From Chloroflexota bacterium (GTDB lineage: Bacteria; Chloroflexota; Limnocylindria; Limnocylindrales; CSP1-4), in contig JACPOU010000037.1 in assembly GCA_016191345.1 (NCBI GenBank), positions 93,598 through 157,597 on the forward strand: a stretch of DNA of 64,000 nt, in the 5' to 3' direction. The position numbers and the translations under genes are program-made. Within the stretch, counting starts at the first letter, position 1. Each line of letters begins with the position of its first letter. This document shows positions 16,597 through 25,991 of the stretch, piece after piece. Under the pieces are notes generated by a model. That model was not told the DNA's origin, did not search any database, and worked only from the letters and a program-made list of their open reading frames with translations.

Positions 16597-16992
16597 TCAG
16601 GGAAGGGTGGCGAAGCCCGCGGTGCGGAAGTCGACGTCGAGGGCGATTGCGCGCTCGATGCCTTCCCGGCGCATGAAGGCGAAGCTCGTCCGATCCACGA
16701 GCGAGACGGACGACTCGACCGCGTCGCGAAACGCCGAAAGCGCAGACCGATGCAGCTCGGCATCGACCGGTGCCACGGCAAGCGCCGGGAACACCCGGTC
16801 GATCAGGTTCGCGGCGACGTCCGGCCCGTAGCGCCGGCGGGCCACGGCGAGTGTCTCGACGATGACGTATGCGTGCGTCGAGAGCACTTCGGAGCGACCC
16901 AGCGCGAATGCCTCGACGACGCGTCCATGGGCCGGATCGTCGCGGTCAGCGAGAGCGAGGATCCCGCTCGAATCGACGAAGAGGGTCACCAC
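16597..16992 (-). CDS. PIN-domain ribonuclease toxin (VapC-like)
   Basis: The 131-residue PIN protein has acidic residues in the usual places: Asp7 in LFVDSSG, the Glu in VIVETLAV, and Asp residues in SLVDRTSFAFM and LDVDF near the C-terminus. VapC-type toxins cut tRNA or rRNA and are held inactive by their partner. The start overlaps the stop of the ribbon-helix-helix gene by 7 bp, the classic antitoxin-first order. The pair sits between the hydantoinase and malate synthase genes, interrupting the purine region. Confidence 0.88.
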   Translation of the reverse strand: MVTLFVDSSGILALADRDDPAHGRVVEAFALGRSEVLSTHAYVIVETLAVARRRYGPDVAANLIDRVFPALAVAPVDAELHRSALSAFRDAVESSVSLVDRTSFAFMRREGIERAIALDVDFRTAGFATLP

Positions 16993-17228
16993 CGATCTCC
17001 CGCCAGGACAGCGTCGTGGTCTCGCGCGACCGTGCCGGTTCCGGACGCCGCCGTGCCGGCCTGAGCGAGCAAGGCCTCGATGCGTTCGAGGCGCTGGGCG
17101 TCCTCGTCAGGCACGACCCGATCGAGGGCATCGCGGATGACGGCGGCGAGTGACACATGACGCCGGCGGGCCTCCAGGCGCAGACGCCGCATCTGGTCCT
17201 CGGTCAGTGACACTTGCGTTCGGATCAT
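16986..17228 (-). CDS. Ribbon-helix-helix antitoxin partner of the PIN toxin
   Basis: The 80-residue protein starts MIRTQVSLTEDQMRRLRLEA, a CopG/MetJ-type ribbon-helix-helix DNA-binding domain. A flexible acidic C-terminal half follows, which would wrap the toxin. It precedes and overlaps the PIN gene, so it is the antitoxin. Such proteins repress their own operon as a complex with the toxin. The ATG at 17228 is 6 nt after TATCAT; a longer upstream frame has no support. Confidence 0.86.
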   Translation of the reverse strand: MIRTQVSLTEDQMRRLRLEARRRHVSLAAVIRDALDRVVPDEDAQRLERIEALLAQAGTAASGTGTVARDHDAVLAGDRW

Positions 17229-17234
17229 GGGCGC

Positions 17235-17240
17235 ATGATA
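17235..17240 (-). promoter_or_regulatory. Leaderless-type -10 (TATCAT) of the toxin-antitoxin operon
   Basis: TATCAT, one mismatch from TATAAT, lies 6 nt before the antitoxin ATG on the minus strand. No Shine-Dalgarno sequence is present. Confidence 0.55.
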
Positions 17241-17280
17241 ACAGTTTGACCCGTGGCGATGTAACTTCCAGGAGTGCGAA

Positions 17281-18855
<1,575 letters not shown>

Positions 18856-18923
18856 GTCCCGGCCGGCCGCGCGCGGGGAAGGACGCAACGGCGGCGGGTC
18901 GACGCCACGAGTACGCGCATCGA

Positions 18924-19778
18924 TCAGCCGGTCCGGCGCACCGTCGCGTCGATGAGCCCGTGCGGCTCGGTCGTCGAAACGAACACCTTGCCCGGGTTGT
19001 CGAGCCCGAACGGCTCCAGGTTGACCGTCCAGTGATGGAGGTTCGGGAGGACCATCCGGACCCAGTCGATCGCCGGCGAGGCATCGAGCATGGCCGTGGC
19101 CATGATCCAGATCGAGGTCTGGACCGACGGGCTGAAGTGCTCGCCGAAGACGGCGAGCAGCGTGGATCGCGCGGTCTCCCAGGCGGCGTCGAAGTCGAAG
19201 CCAGGCTCGGCCGCGGTCTCGCCGTAGCCCCACAGGGCCGTGACCTTCGTGGCCATGAGCCGGTCGTCGGTCTCGGCGAGCGTCGTGTAGCGGTCGCGCT
19301 CGAAGCCGCTGAACGCCGACTTCGTCGTCTTCATGACCGTCAGGTCCTCGATGCCGGCCTCGACGGTGGCGCCGCTCTTCGTGGCGGCGACGACGGCGAC
19401 CCGGGTCAGGTCGCCGCGCCGGGCGAAGGCGTCGGGCGCGGGTCCGCCGGCGAGGGCGACCCGGTCCCAGCCATGCTCACGGAGGGTGATCGAGGCCCGG
19501 CCCACCTGCGGCCCGGCCGCGAAGTGCCGCGCCAGCTCCAGCCCGAACGCCTCCGGCGCGCCGGTGAGCCGGTCGCGGGCGAACGCGTACACCGTGTTCT
19601 TCATCGTGTCGGTGGCCACGAGGTTCGTGTTGTCGCCATCGACGTGGGCGGCCGTGAAGTCGCCCTCGAGCGCCACGTCGACCGTGAGGTCGCGAAGCAC
19701 GTGCCGCTCGGCCTCGCGGGTCACGGTGACGAGCCGGATCCGCGACTTCCCGTATCGATTCGCGCCGAGCTCGTACAC
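18924..19778 (-). CDS. Urate oxidase (uricase)
   Basis: The 284-residue cofactor-free enzyme oxidises urate to 5-hydroxyisourate. Clear signatures are [16 protein letters not shown] (about 49-64), which holds the active-site Thr and Asp region, [12 protein letters not shown] in the middle, and [16 protein letters not shown] towards the C-terminus. The length is normal for a two-domain T-fold uricase. The GTG start lies 5 nt after GGGAGG and 12 bp past the stop of the OHCU decarboxylase gene, so the two are coexpressed. The next gene on the strand is malate synthase. Confidence 0.96.
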   Translation of the reverse strand: MYELGANRYGKSRIRLVTVTREAERHVLRDLTVDVALEGDFTAAHVDGDNTNLVATDTMKNTVYAFARDRLTGAPEAFGLELARHFAAGPQVGRASITLREHGWDRVALAGGPAPDAFARRGDLTRVAVVAATKSGATVEAGIEDLTVMKTTKSAFSGFERDRYTTLAETDDRLMATKVTALWGYGETAAEPGFDFDAAWETARSTLLAVFGEHFSPSVQTSIWIMATAMLDASPAIDWVRMVLPNLHHWTVNLEPFGLDNPGKVFVSTTEPHGLIDATVRRTG

Positions 19779-19790
19779 CCGAACCTCCCG

Positions 19791-20318
19791 CTAGTGCTCG
19801 CCGCCGAGGGCGGCGTGCCGCGCGATCGCGATGTCCACGACGGCATCGAGCGCCCGATGCAGCTCCGCGTCACGGTCGGCCGACAGCGCAGCGGCCATCT
19901 CCGGCAGGAGCGCCGCGCGCGACCGGCCGGCGACGAAGACACAGTACCGGAACCGGAACCTCGACTCGTAGGCGGCGTTCAGGCGCTCGAGCTCCGTCGC
20001 GACGTCGAGGTCGGGCGTGGCGGGAGCGGCAGGAGCGGCGGCCGCCGCGTACCCCTGCTCCACGTACGACATCGGCGACACCGTGCCGGGCGGTGCCCCG
20101 AGCCGGGGGTGCGCATCGACGAGCTCGACCTGCTCAACCTCCGGCATCGCGTGGGCGATCGCGCGCGCCCGCTCGAAGAGGGCTGGCCAGGTCTCGAACG
20201 GTCGCTCCGCCACGAGCCGCGCGAGGAACCGCGGCGCGCCCTCGAACAGCGGCGCAAGGACGGCGACCGCGGCCGTCGACGGGGCCGTATTGAGGGCGTC
20301 GAGGTCGGGGTCCGTCAC
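19791..20318 (-). CDS. OHCU decarboxylase
   Basis: The 175-residue protein carries the catalytic HPRLG motif of 2-oxo-4-hydroxy-4-carboxy-5-ureidoimidazoline decarboxylases, plus the FRFRYCVFVAGRSR strand typical of the family. It makes S-allantoin from OHCU, completing the uricase to allantoin sequence with HIU hydrolase. An Ala-rich insertion (about 100-112) is unusual but lies in a loop. Its start overlaps the stop of the xanthine dehydrogenase FAD subunit by 4 bp, and uricase follows 12 bp later. Confidence 0.94.
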   Translation of the reverse strand: MTDPDLDALNTAPSTAAVAVLAPLFEGAPRFLARLVAERPFETWPALFERARAIAHAMPEVEQVELVDAHPRLGAPPGTVSPMSYVEQGYAAAAAPAAPATPDLDVATELERLNAAYESRFRFRYCVFVAGRSRAALLPEMAAALSADRDAELHRALDAVVDIAIARHAALGGEH

Positions 20319-21172
20319 CAGCCCCCGGCGTCCCGGACGACGCGGTGGACGATCCGGGCCGCGACGACGCGGCGGTATTCCGCCGTGGACCGCACGTCAT
20401 CGATCGGCTGGATCGCCGCGGCGACGGCCTCGGCGGCCGCGTCCGCCGTTTCGGGCGATGGCCGCGCCCCCTCGAGGACCGCCTCCGCCGCCGCGACCCG
20501 GACAGGCGTCGCGGCCACGGACCCGAACGCGACCCGAACGTCCGTCCAGCCCGCGGAGTGGCCGTGATCCCGCCAGCTCATGCCAAGGACGACCTTCGAG
20601 ATCGCCTGGGCCCGCCGGGTTCCGACCTTCCGGAACCGCGTCTCGCGCCCGGCGACGAGCGGGATGCGGATGCGGAGGATCAGCTCGTCCGGCGCGAGGA
20701 GCGTCCGGCGGTACGCGGGCCAGAACGTGGCCGCGGGAATCGACCGCTCGCCGCGGGCGCTGCCGGCCACGATCTCCGCGTCGGTCGCGAGCAGGAGCGG
20801 CAGCATGTCGCCCGCCGGCGACGCGTTCGCGATGTTGCCGCCGAGCGTGCCGCGATTCTGGATCTGGGCGGCGCCGATCGTCGCCGCGGCCTCGACGAGC
20901 GCCGGCAGGTGCTCCCGGCAGAGCGCGGAGCGCCGGATCTCCGTGTACGTCGTCCGGGCGCCGAGGACCAGCGCCCCGGATTCGAGGCTGATCCCGGCCA
21001 GGTCTTCGAGGCGCGAGACGTCGAGGAGCCGCTCCGGGATGGGCCCCAGCTCGCCCGTGATCCGGACCATGAGGTCGGTCCCGCCGGCGATCGGGACGAG
21101 CGGGCCCGAGGCCAGCAGGGCATACGCCTCGCGGAGGTGGCCCGGCGTCTCGACCGGCGGCTCGGCGGGCAC
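20315..21172 (-). CDS. Xanthine dehydrogenase FAD-binding subunit
   Basis: The 285-residue protein is the CoxM/XdhB-type flavin subunit, with the FAD-binding PCMH fold: PIAGGTDLMVRI near residue 30, ATIGAAQIQNRGTLGGNIANASPAGD, and a C-terminal CO-dehydrogenase flavoprotein domain. It passes electrons from the iron-sulphur subunit to NAD or another acceptor. It follows the genes for the iron-sulphur subunit and a small membrane protein, and it overlaps the OHCU decarboxylase gene by 4 bp. The GTG at 21172 is 3 nt after the stop of the small gene. All three subunits are separate, as in bacterial XdhABC-type enzymes. Confidence 0.94.
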   Translation of the reverse strand: MPAEPPVETPGHLREAYALLASGPLVPIAGGTDLMVRITGELGPIPERLLDVSRLEDLAGISLESGALVLGARTTYTEIRRSALCREHLPALVEAAATIGAAQIQNRGTLGGNIANASPAGDMLPLLLATDAEIVAGSARGERSIPAATFWPAYRRTLLAPDELILRIRIPLVAGRETRFRKVGTRRAQAISKVVLGMSWRDHGHSAGWTDVRVAFGSVAATPVRVAAAEAVLEGARPSPETADAAAEAVAAAIQPIDDVRSTAEYRRVVAARIVHRVVRDAGGW

Positions 21173-21175
21173 GCC

Positions 21176-21400
21176 TCAGCGGCCTCGCCGGCTGCGGCGG
21201 CGGAGCAGGACGATCAGTCCGGCGAGGAGGGCGAAGCCGCCGATGATCTGCCGCGGCGACATCGCGATGAGGAGCTCGCCCGGCTCGCCACCGGCACGGT
21301 CGGCGCGCGTGATGGGGGCGGGCACGGCCTCCGCGGGCGGCGGCGAGACCACCGCGCCGCCGACCGGCGCGGGGCCGGCACCGTTCGAGTGGTCGGTCAT
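21176..21400 (-). CDS. Small single-pass membrane protein inside the xanthine dehydrogenase operon
   Basis: The 74-residue protein is of no known family. The first half is polar, proline- and alanine-rich. One membrane helix is at about 49-66 (RQIIGGFALLAGLIVLL), followed by a strongly basic end (RRRSRRGR), which predicts the C-terminus in the cytoplasm. The ATG overlaps the stop of the iron-sulphur subunit gene (ATGA), and its own stop is 3 bp before the FAD subunit, so it is translated as part of the enzyme operon. A membrane anchor or electron-transfer docking role for the enzyme is inference. Such a gene between the two subunits is unusual. Confidence 0.78.
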   Translation of the reverse strand: MTDHSNGAGPAPVGGAVVSPPPAEAVPAPITRADRAGGEPGELLIAMSPRQIIGGFALLAGLIVLLRRRSRRGR

Positions 21401-21876
21401 CCCATCTCTCCCGCGGCCACCGCCGCGATCGCCTCGACGATCTTCTGGTACCCGGTGCACCGGCAGAGGTTGCCGGCGATCCCCTCCCGGATGGCCGCGT
21501 GGTCGGGTCCGCCGCCGGCGTCCAGGTACGCCCGCGCGGCCATGAGCATGCCCGGCGTGCAGATCCCGCACTGGGCCGCCCCGAACTCCAGGAACGCCTC
21601 CTGGAGCGTGTCGAGGTCGCCGCGCTCGCGGGCCGCGAGCGAGAGCCCCTCCACGGTCCGAACGATCCGCCCGTCCACCTGGCTCATCGGCACGAGGCAG
21701 CTGTCGACGACCTGGCCGTCGAGGAGCACGGAGCAGGCGCCGCACTCGCCTTCTCCGCAGCCCTCCTTCGTCCCCATCAGGCCGAGGTCCTCGCGGAGCA
21801 CGTCGAGGAGGCGGCGCATCCCGGGCGCCTCGACCTCGGCGGGCGAGCCGTTCACGAGGAAGCGAATGGGCTTCAC
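21397..21876 (-). CDS. Xanthine dehydrogenase 2Fe-2S subunit
   Basis: The 159-residue protein has two iron-sulphur domains. A plant-ferredoxin-like fold carries CGEGECGACSVLLDG plus a later Cys (about 40-75). A four-helix domain carries CGICTPGM and CRCTGY (about 105-140). It relays electrons from molybdopterin to FAD in the heterotrimer. The GTG at 21876 overlaps the stop of the large-subunit gene (GTGA); an upstream extension would lie inside that gene. Cluster ligands are all present. Confidence 0.95.
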   Translation of the reverse strand: MKPIRFLVNGSPAEVEAPGMRRLLDVLREDLGLMGTKEGCGEGECGACSVLLDGQVVDSCLVPMSQVDGRIVRTVEGLSLAARERGDLDTLQEAFLEFGAAQCGICTPGMLMAARAYLDAGGGPDHAAIREGIAGNLCRCTGYQKIVEAIAAVAAGEMG

Positions 21877-24185
21877 GAGCCCGATCCGAGAGCGCGGAGG
21901 ATCCGCTCCGGCGTCGCCGGCAGCTCGGTGACCCACGCCCCGACCGCGTCGTGGATGGCGGCGACCACCGCCGGCGCGCCGACGTCCATCGGCAGCTCGC
22001 CGACGCCCTTCGCGCCGTGGGGCGCGCCACTGAACGGGGCCTCCACGAGGATCGTCGTCATCGCCGGTGCATCGAGGGCCGTCGGGATGAGGTACGTCGC
22101 CAGCCGGTCGTTGAGGTAGCGCCCGTCATCGAGCTTGATCTCCTCGATCGTCGCGTAGCCGACCGCCTGGAGCGTGCCGCCCTCGACCTGGCCCTCGCAG
22201 AGGATCGGATGGAGGACACGGCCGACGTCGTCAACCGCGACGACGTCCCGGACGGCCACCTCGCCGGTGTCGAGGTCCACCTCGACCGATGCCACGCAGG
22301 CGGCCCAGCCGAAGGCCGGGTAGGCGTCGCCGCGATAGGTCGCGTCGTCGAACTCGATGCCCGGGTAGGGCGTGAAGCGCTGGTCGATCCGCGTCGCGCC
22401 GTGGACCGCCGCATCGGCCACCCTGACCTCGGCGAACGGCCGGTCGCCGTTCCGGGCCTCCACCTCCGCCCGAAGCCGCCGGGCGGCCTCGATGCAGAGC
22501 CCGCCGACGACCATCGCCGTGCGGCTCGCGACCGTCGGGCCGCTGTCGGGGACGATCGACGTGTCGACCGGGGCCATGACGACGAGGTCCGCCGGGATCC
22601 CGAGCTCGCCGGCGACCATGAGCGGGAAGATCGTGTTCGTACCCTGGCCCATCTCCGTCGAGCCGATGAGGACCCGGACGACACCGTCCGCCCCGAGCTC
22701 CACCGATGCCACGGACCCGATGTGGACCTCGCCGGAGCCCGTGAACCCTGCCCCGTGCCAGGCAAGCGCCAGCCCCACGCCGCGCGCCGTCCGGGCTGCC
22801 TGGGTCCGGAGCGGGCCCGCCGGGATGGTCCCGGAGCCCCGCCGCTCCGTGGCCGCGCGCGCGGTCGCCGCCCGGGCCTGCTCGAACGCGCTCGCCTCCA
22901 CGGCGAGCCGGAGGACCTCCTCCGCGGCGACGCTCTCGCGGAGGACCTGGCCGGTCGGCGTCGTGTCGCCGAGGACGTAGACGTTCCGGCGTCGGATCTC
23001 CGCCGGGCTGAGCCCCAGCCGCTCCGCGATCCGGTTCAGGTGCGTCTCCGAGGCGAACTCCGTCTGGGGCGCCCCGAAGCCCCGGAAGGCGCCGTTCGGC
23101 GGGGTGTTCGTCCGCGTGGCCCGCGCCCGGATCCGGACGTTCGGGCAGCGGTACGGGCCGCCCGAGTGGAGTGCGCCGCGCGACAGGACGACGGGCGTCA
23201 GGGTGCAGTACGCCCCGCCGTCCATGACGATCTCGATGTCCTCGGCGACGAGCGTCCCATCGGCCTTCACGCCGGTCCGGTGGCGAACGATGGCCGGGTG
23301 CCGCTTCGTCGTCGCGGCGATGTCCTCGTGGCGGTCGTAGATCATCCTGACCGGCCGGTTCGCCTTCCGGGCGAGGAGGGCCGCGTGGAGGGCGATGATC
23401 GAGGGGTACTCCTCCTTGCCCCCGAACGCGCCCCCCGTCTCGGCCTGGATGACCCGCGCCTGCGCGGCAGAGAGGCCGAGCGTCTTCCGCATCGCCTTGT
23501 GGACGTAGTACGGGCACTGGAGCGAGCCGTGGACCGCCATCCCGCCGTCGTCCGCCGGGACGGCGATCATCGCGTTGTTCTCGATGTAGAGCTGCTCCTG
23601 GTGTCCGACCCGGTACTCGCCCTCGAGGATCAGGTCCGCCGCCGCGAAGCCGGCCTCGAGGTCGCCGCTCGTGATCTCGTAGCGGGCGAACTCGTGGTCG
23701 GACGCCTCGGGGTCGAAGACGGGCGGCAGCGGCTCGGTCACGAGCCGGAGTCTCGAGCGGAGCGCCCGGATCGTCTCGCGGTCCGCGGCGGCCAGGAGCG
23801 CGACGGGTTCAGCGTGGTGGCGGATCTCCCCGCCGACCGGGACGAGGACCGGCTGGTCCTCCTTGATGGCGCTGACGAGGTTCTCGCCGGGGATGTCGGC
23901 GGCGGTCACGACGACGACCTTCGACCAGTCGACGTCGGGGTCCAGCTCGATCGCGAGGAGCCGCGCCCGGGGTTCCGTCGACCGGATGGTTGCCCCATAC
24001 CAGGCCCCGGGGAAGACGAGGTCGTCGGCGTACTTCGCGGCCCCGGTGAGCTTCGCCGGGCCCTCGCGCCGGAGCGGGAAGCCGGCCGCGCGGCCGCGGG
24101 TCGTGGAATCGGTCTGCAGCACGAGGGCGTCCGGCGCGGATCGGCCGGGCTGAGCCGCGGGGCGCGGCAGCGTGCGGGTCGTCAC
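21873..24185 (-). CDS. Xanthine dehydrogenase molybdopterin-binding subunit
   Basis: This is the catalytic large subunit, about 770 residues, of the xanthine oxidase family. Motifs: GGAFGGKEEYPS at the molybdopterin dithiolene contact, GAFRGFGAPQ, MGQGTNT, and the active-site Glu in HGAKGVGELPM near the C-terminus. It hydroxylates hypoxanthine or xanthine to urate; in this operon, with OHCU decarboxylase and uricase following, xanthine is the likely substrate. The GTG at 24185 is preceded by GGAGGA at 10 nt; another GTG 69 nt upstream (24254) is possible. No maturation factor (XdhC) is in the window. Confidence 0.93.
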   Translation of the reverse strand: MTTRTLPRPAAQPGRSAPDALVLQTDSTTRGRAAGFPLRREGPAKLTGAAKYADDLVFPGAWYGATIRSTEPRARLLAIELDPDVDWSKVVVVTAADIPGENLVSAIKEDQPVLVPVGGEIRHHAEPVALLAAADRETIRALRSRLRLVTEPLPPVFDPEASDHEFARYEITSGDLEAGFAAADLILEGEYRVGHQEQLYIENNAMIAVPADDGGMAVHGSLQCPYYVHKAMRKTLGLSAAQARVIQAETGGAFGGKEEYPSIIALHAALLARKANRPVRMIYDRHEDIAATTKRHPAIVRHRTGVKADGTLVAEDIEIVMDGGAYCTLTPVVLSRGALHSGGPYRCPNVRIRARATRTNTPPNGAFRGFGAPQTEFASETHLNRIAERLGLSPAEIRRRNVYVLGDTTPTGQVLRESVAAEEVLRLAVEASAFEQARAATARAATERRGSGTIPAGPLRTQAARTARGVGLALAWHGAGFTGSGEVHIGSVASVELGADGVVRVLIGSTEMGQGTNTIFPLMVAGELGIPADLVVMAPVDTSIVPDSGPTVASRTAMVVGGLCIEAARRLRAEVEARNGDRPFAEVRVADAAVHGATRIDQRFTPYPGIEFDDATYRGDAYPAFGWAACVASVEVDLDTGEVAVRDVVAVDDVGRVLHPILCEGQVEGGTLQAVGYATIEEIKLDDGRYLNDRLATYLIPTALDAPAMTTILVEAPFSGAPHGAKGVGELPMDVGAPAVVAAIHDAVGAWVTELPATPERILRALGSGS

Positions 24186-24303
24186 GGACGACAGGTCCTC
24201 CGGAGTGGGCTGCTCCTCGTGGGCCGTGAGCGTATCACCCGATCGGGGCGCCACGGAGCGGTCCGGCGCGGCTCGGAGCCGTCCTCGAACCCCTTGATCG
24301 TCG

Positions 24304-25914
24304 TCAGTCCCGGCCTCGTCGCAGCGCCCGGCCCGGCGTCGCGCCCGTGTGCTCCCCGCCGGCCACGACCGGCACGCCGCCGACGATGACGTCGCCGATC
24401 CCCTCCGGGAACCGCCTGGGGTCGTCGTACGTGGCGAGGGACCGCACGGTGGTCGGATCGAAGACGACCAGGTCCGCGACGAGCCCGTCGGCGAGGCGGC
24501 CCCGATCCCGGAGCCCGAGCCGCGCCGCCGGCATCGACGTCATCTTCGCGACCGCCGTCTCGAGGCCCAGCAGGCGCTCGTCGCGGACGAACTGGCCCAG
24601 GATCCGCGGGAACGAGCCGTACGTGCGAGGACTCGGCTTGTCGGCCACGAAGACGGAATCCGTCCCGACCATCGCGACCGGGTGCTCGTAGAAGCGGCGG
24701 ATGCCGTCGATGTGCGGGCCGGGCGTGACCTGGTTGACCCGGAGGCCCTCGGAGAGGAGCAGGTCGCACATCAGCGCCACGAGGTCCTCGCCCGTCTCCC
24801 GGCCGATCTGCCCGAGCGTCCAGCCCTCCCAGCGCAGGTGCTCGGGCCGCGCGAAATACCCGAGACGGATGTCGGCGATGCCGCCGGCGCCCGCGTAGAG
24901 CACACCGCGCGCCTCGAGCTCGCCGTGGATCCGGGCCCGAACGGCGGGATCGGCGAGCCGCTCCTTCGCCGGGCCCGGGCCGCCCTCCTGGACCCACGGC
25001 GGGATCGTGATGAGGAGGCGCGTCGAGGACCACTCGTAGGGGTAGGCGTCGAACGTCACGTCGAGGCCCTCGGCGCGGGCGTCGTCGACGAGCGCGAGCA
25101 TCTGCTCCGGTGAGCCCGGGAACGTCGCCCGGTGGTAGAAGTGGGTGATGTGGGCCGGCGCCTCGCCCCGCCGCCCGATCTCGATCGCCTCCCGGAACGG
25201 GTCGAGGAAGCGATCGCCGAGCGTGTAGCGGACGTGGGTGTGGTAGATCCCGCCGAGGCGAGCGGCCTCGTTGGCGAGTTCGGCAAGCTCCGCCGTGTCC
25301 GCGTACGACCCGGGCGGGTAGTCGAGGCCGGACGAGACGCCCCAGGCCCCCGCCTCGAGTCCCTCGCGAAGCATCGAGCGCATCCGTTCGTTCGCCCGCC
25401 GGTCCGCCGGCACGTCGTTCCAGCCGAGCGCCGCGATCCGGAGTGGCGCATTCCCGACGAGGAACGCGAGGTTGACGCTCACCCGGCCATCGAAGCGATC
25501 GAGATACGACGGCACGCTGTCCCAGTCGATCGCCACCCCCTCGGGCAGCCCGTCGAGTCCCGCGTTGAGCTCAACGAACGCGGCGAGGTCCGCGGGATCC
25601 GGGAACGGCGCGTACGCGTTGCCGTCGACGCCGATCACCTCCGTCGTGACGCCCTGGCGGACCTTCGGCTCATGGCGCGGCTCGGCCAGGATCATCAGGC
25701 CCGAGTGGCTGTGGAGGTCGATGAAGCCCGGCGCGACGACGCGGCCCGTCGCGTCCATCACGTTCGCCGCCTCGAGGCTCGCGGCCTCGATCTCGTCGGG
25801 GCTCCGGAGGATCCGGAGGCGGCCATCGGCGACGGCGACGGCGCCCGGGAACCCAGGCGAACCCGTGCCGTCGACCACGGTCCCGCCCCGGATGAGGATG
25901 TCGATCACGCCCAC
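24304..25914 (-). CDS. D-aminoacylase-type amidohydrolase
   Basis: The 536-residue cytosolic hydrolase is of the N-acyl-D-amino-acid deacylase group. Metal ligands appear as H-x-H in GFIDLHSHSG, His in YHTHVRY and HITHFYH, and Asp in MVGTDSVFV. In characterised D-aminoacylases the GVTTEVIGNCG segment gives a metal-binding Cys; here it reads GVTTEVIGVDG, so Asp may take that place or the chemistry differs. The GTG at 25914 is 6 nt after a weak CAAGAT. The gene heads the minus-strand run into the xanthine dehydrogenase genes and is divergent from guanine deaminase. An N-acyl-D-amino acid, dihydroorotase-like or ureide substrate is possible. Confidence 0.85.
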   Translation of the reverse strand: MGVIDILIRGGTVVDGTGSPGFPGAVAVADGRLRILRSPDEIEAASLEAANVMDATGRVVAPGFIDLHSHSGLMILAEPRHEPKVRQGVTTEVIGVDGNAYAPFPDPADLAAFVELNAGLDGLPEGVAIDWDSVPSYLDRFDGRVSVNLAFLVGNAPLRIAALGWNDVPADRRANERMRSMLREGLEAGAWGVSSGLDYPPGSYADTAELAELANEAARLGGIYHTHVRYTLGDRFLDPFREAIEIGRRGEAPAHITHFYHRATFPGSPEQMLALVDDARAEGLDVTFDAYPYEWSSTRLLITIPPWVQEGGPGPAKERLADPAVRARIHGELEARGVLYAGAGGIADIRLGYFARPEHLRWEGWTLGQIGRETGEDLVALMCDLLLSEGLRVNQVTPGPHIDGIRRFYEHPVAMVGTDSVFVADKPSPRTYGSFPRILGQFVRDERLLGLETAVAKMTSMPAARLGLRDRGRLADGLVADLVVFDPTTVRSLATYDDPRRFPEGIGDVIVGGVPVVAGGEHTGATPGRALRRGRD

Positions 25915-25977
25915 GGGGGCATCTTGGCACGTCGTCACGGAGCGGTTCGAGGTCCCGGAACGCGTCGGCGCCCGTGC

Positions 25978-25983
25978 TAGCAT
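25978..25983 (+). promoter_or_regulatory. -10 (TAGCAT) of the guanine deaminase gene
   Basis: TAGCAT ends 8 nt before the GTG at 25992. It lies in the 77-bp divergent region shared with the D-aminoacylase-like gene and excludes the in-frame start at 25974, which precedes it. Confidence 0.45.
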
Positions 25984-25991
25984 CGGCGACC

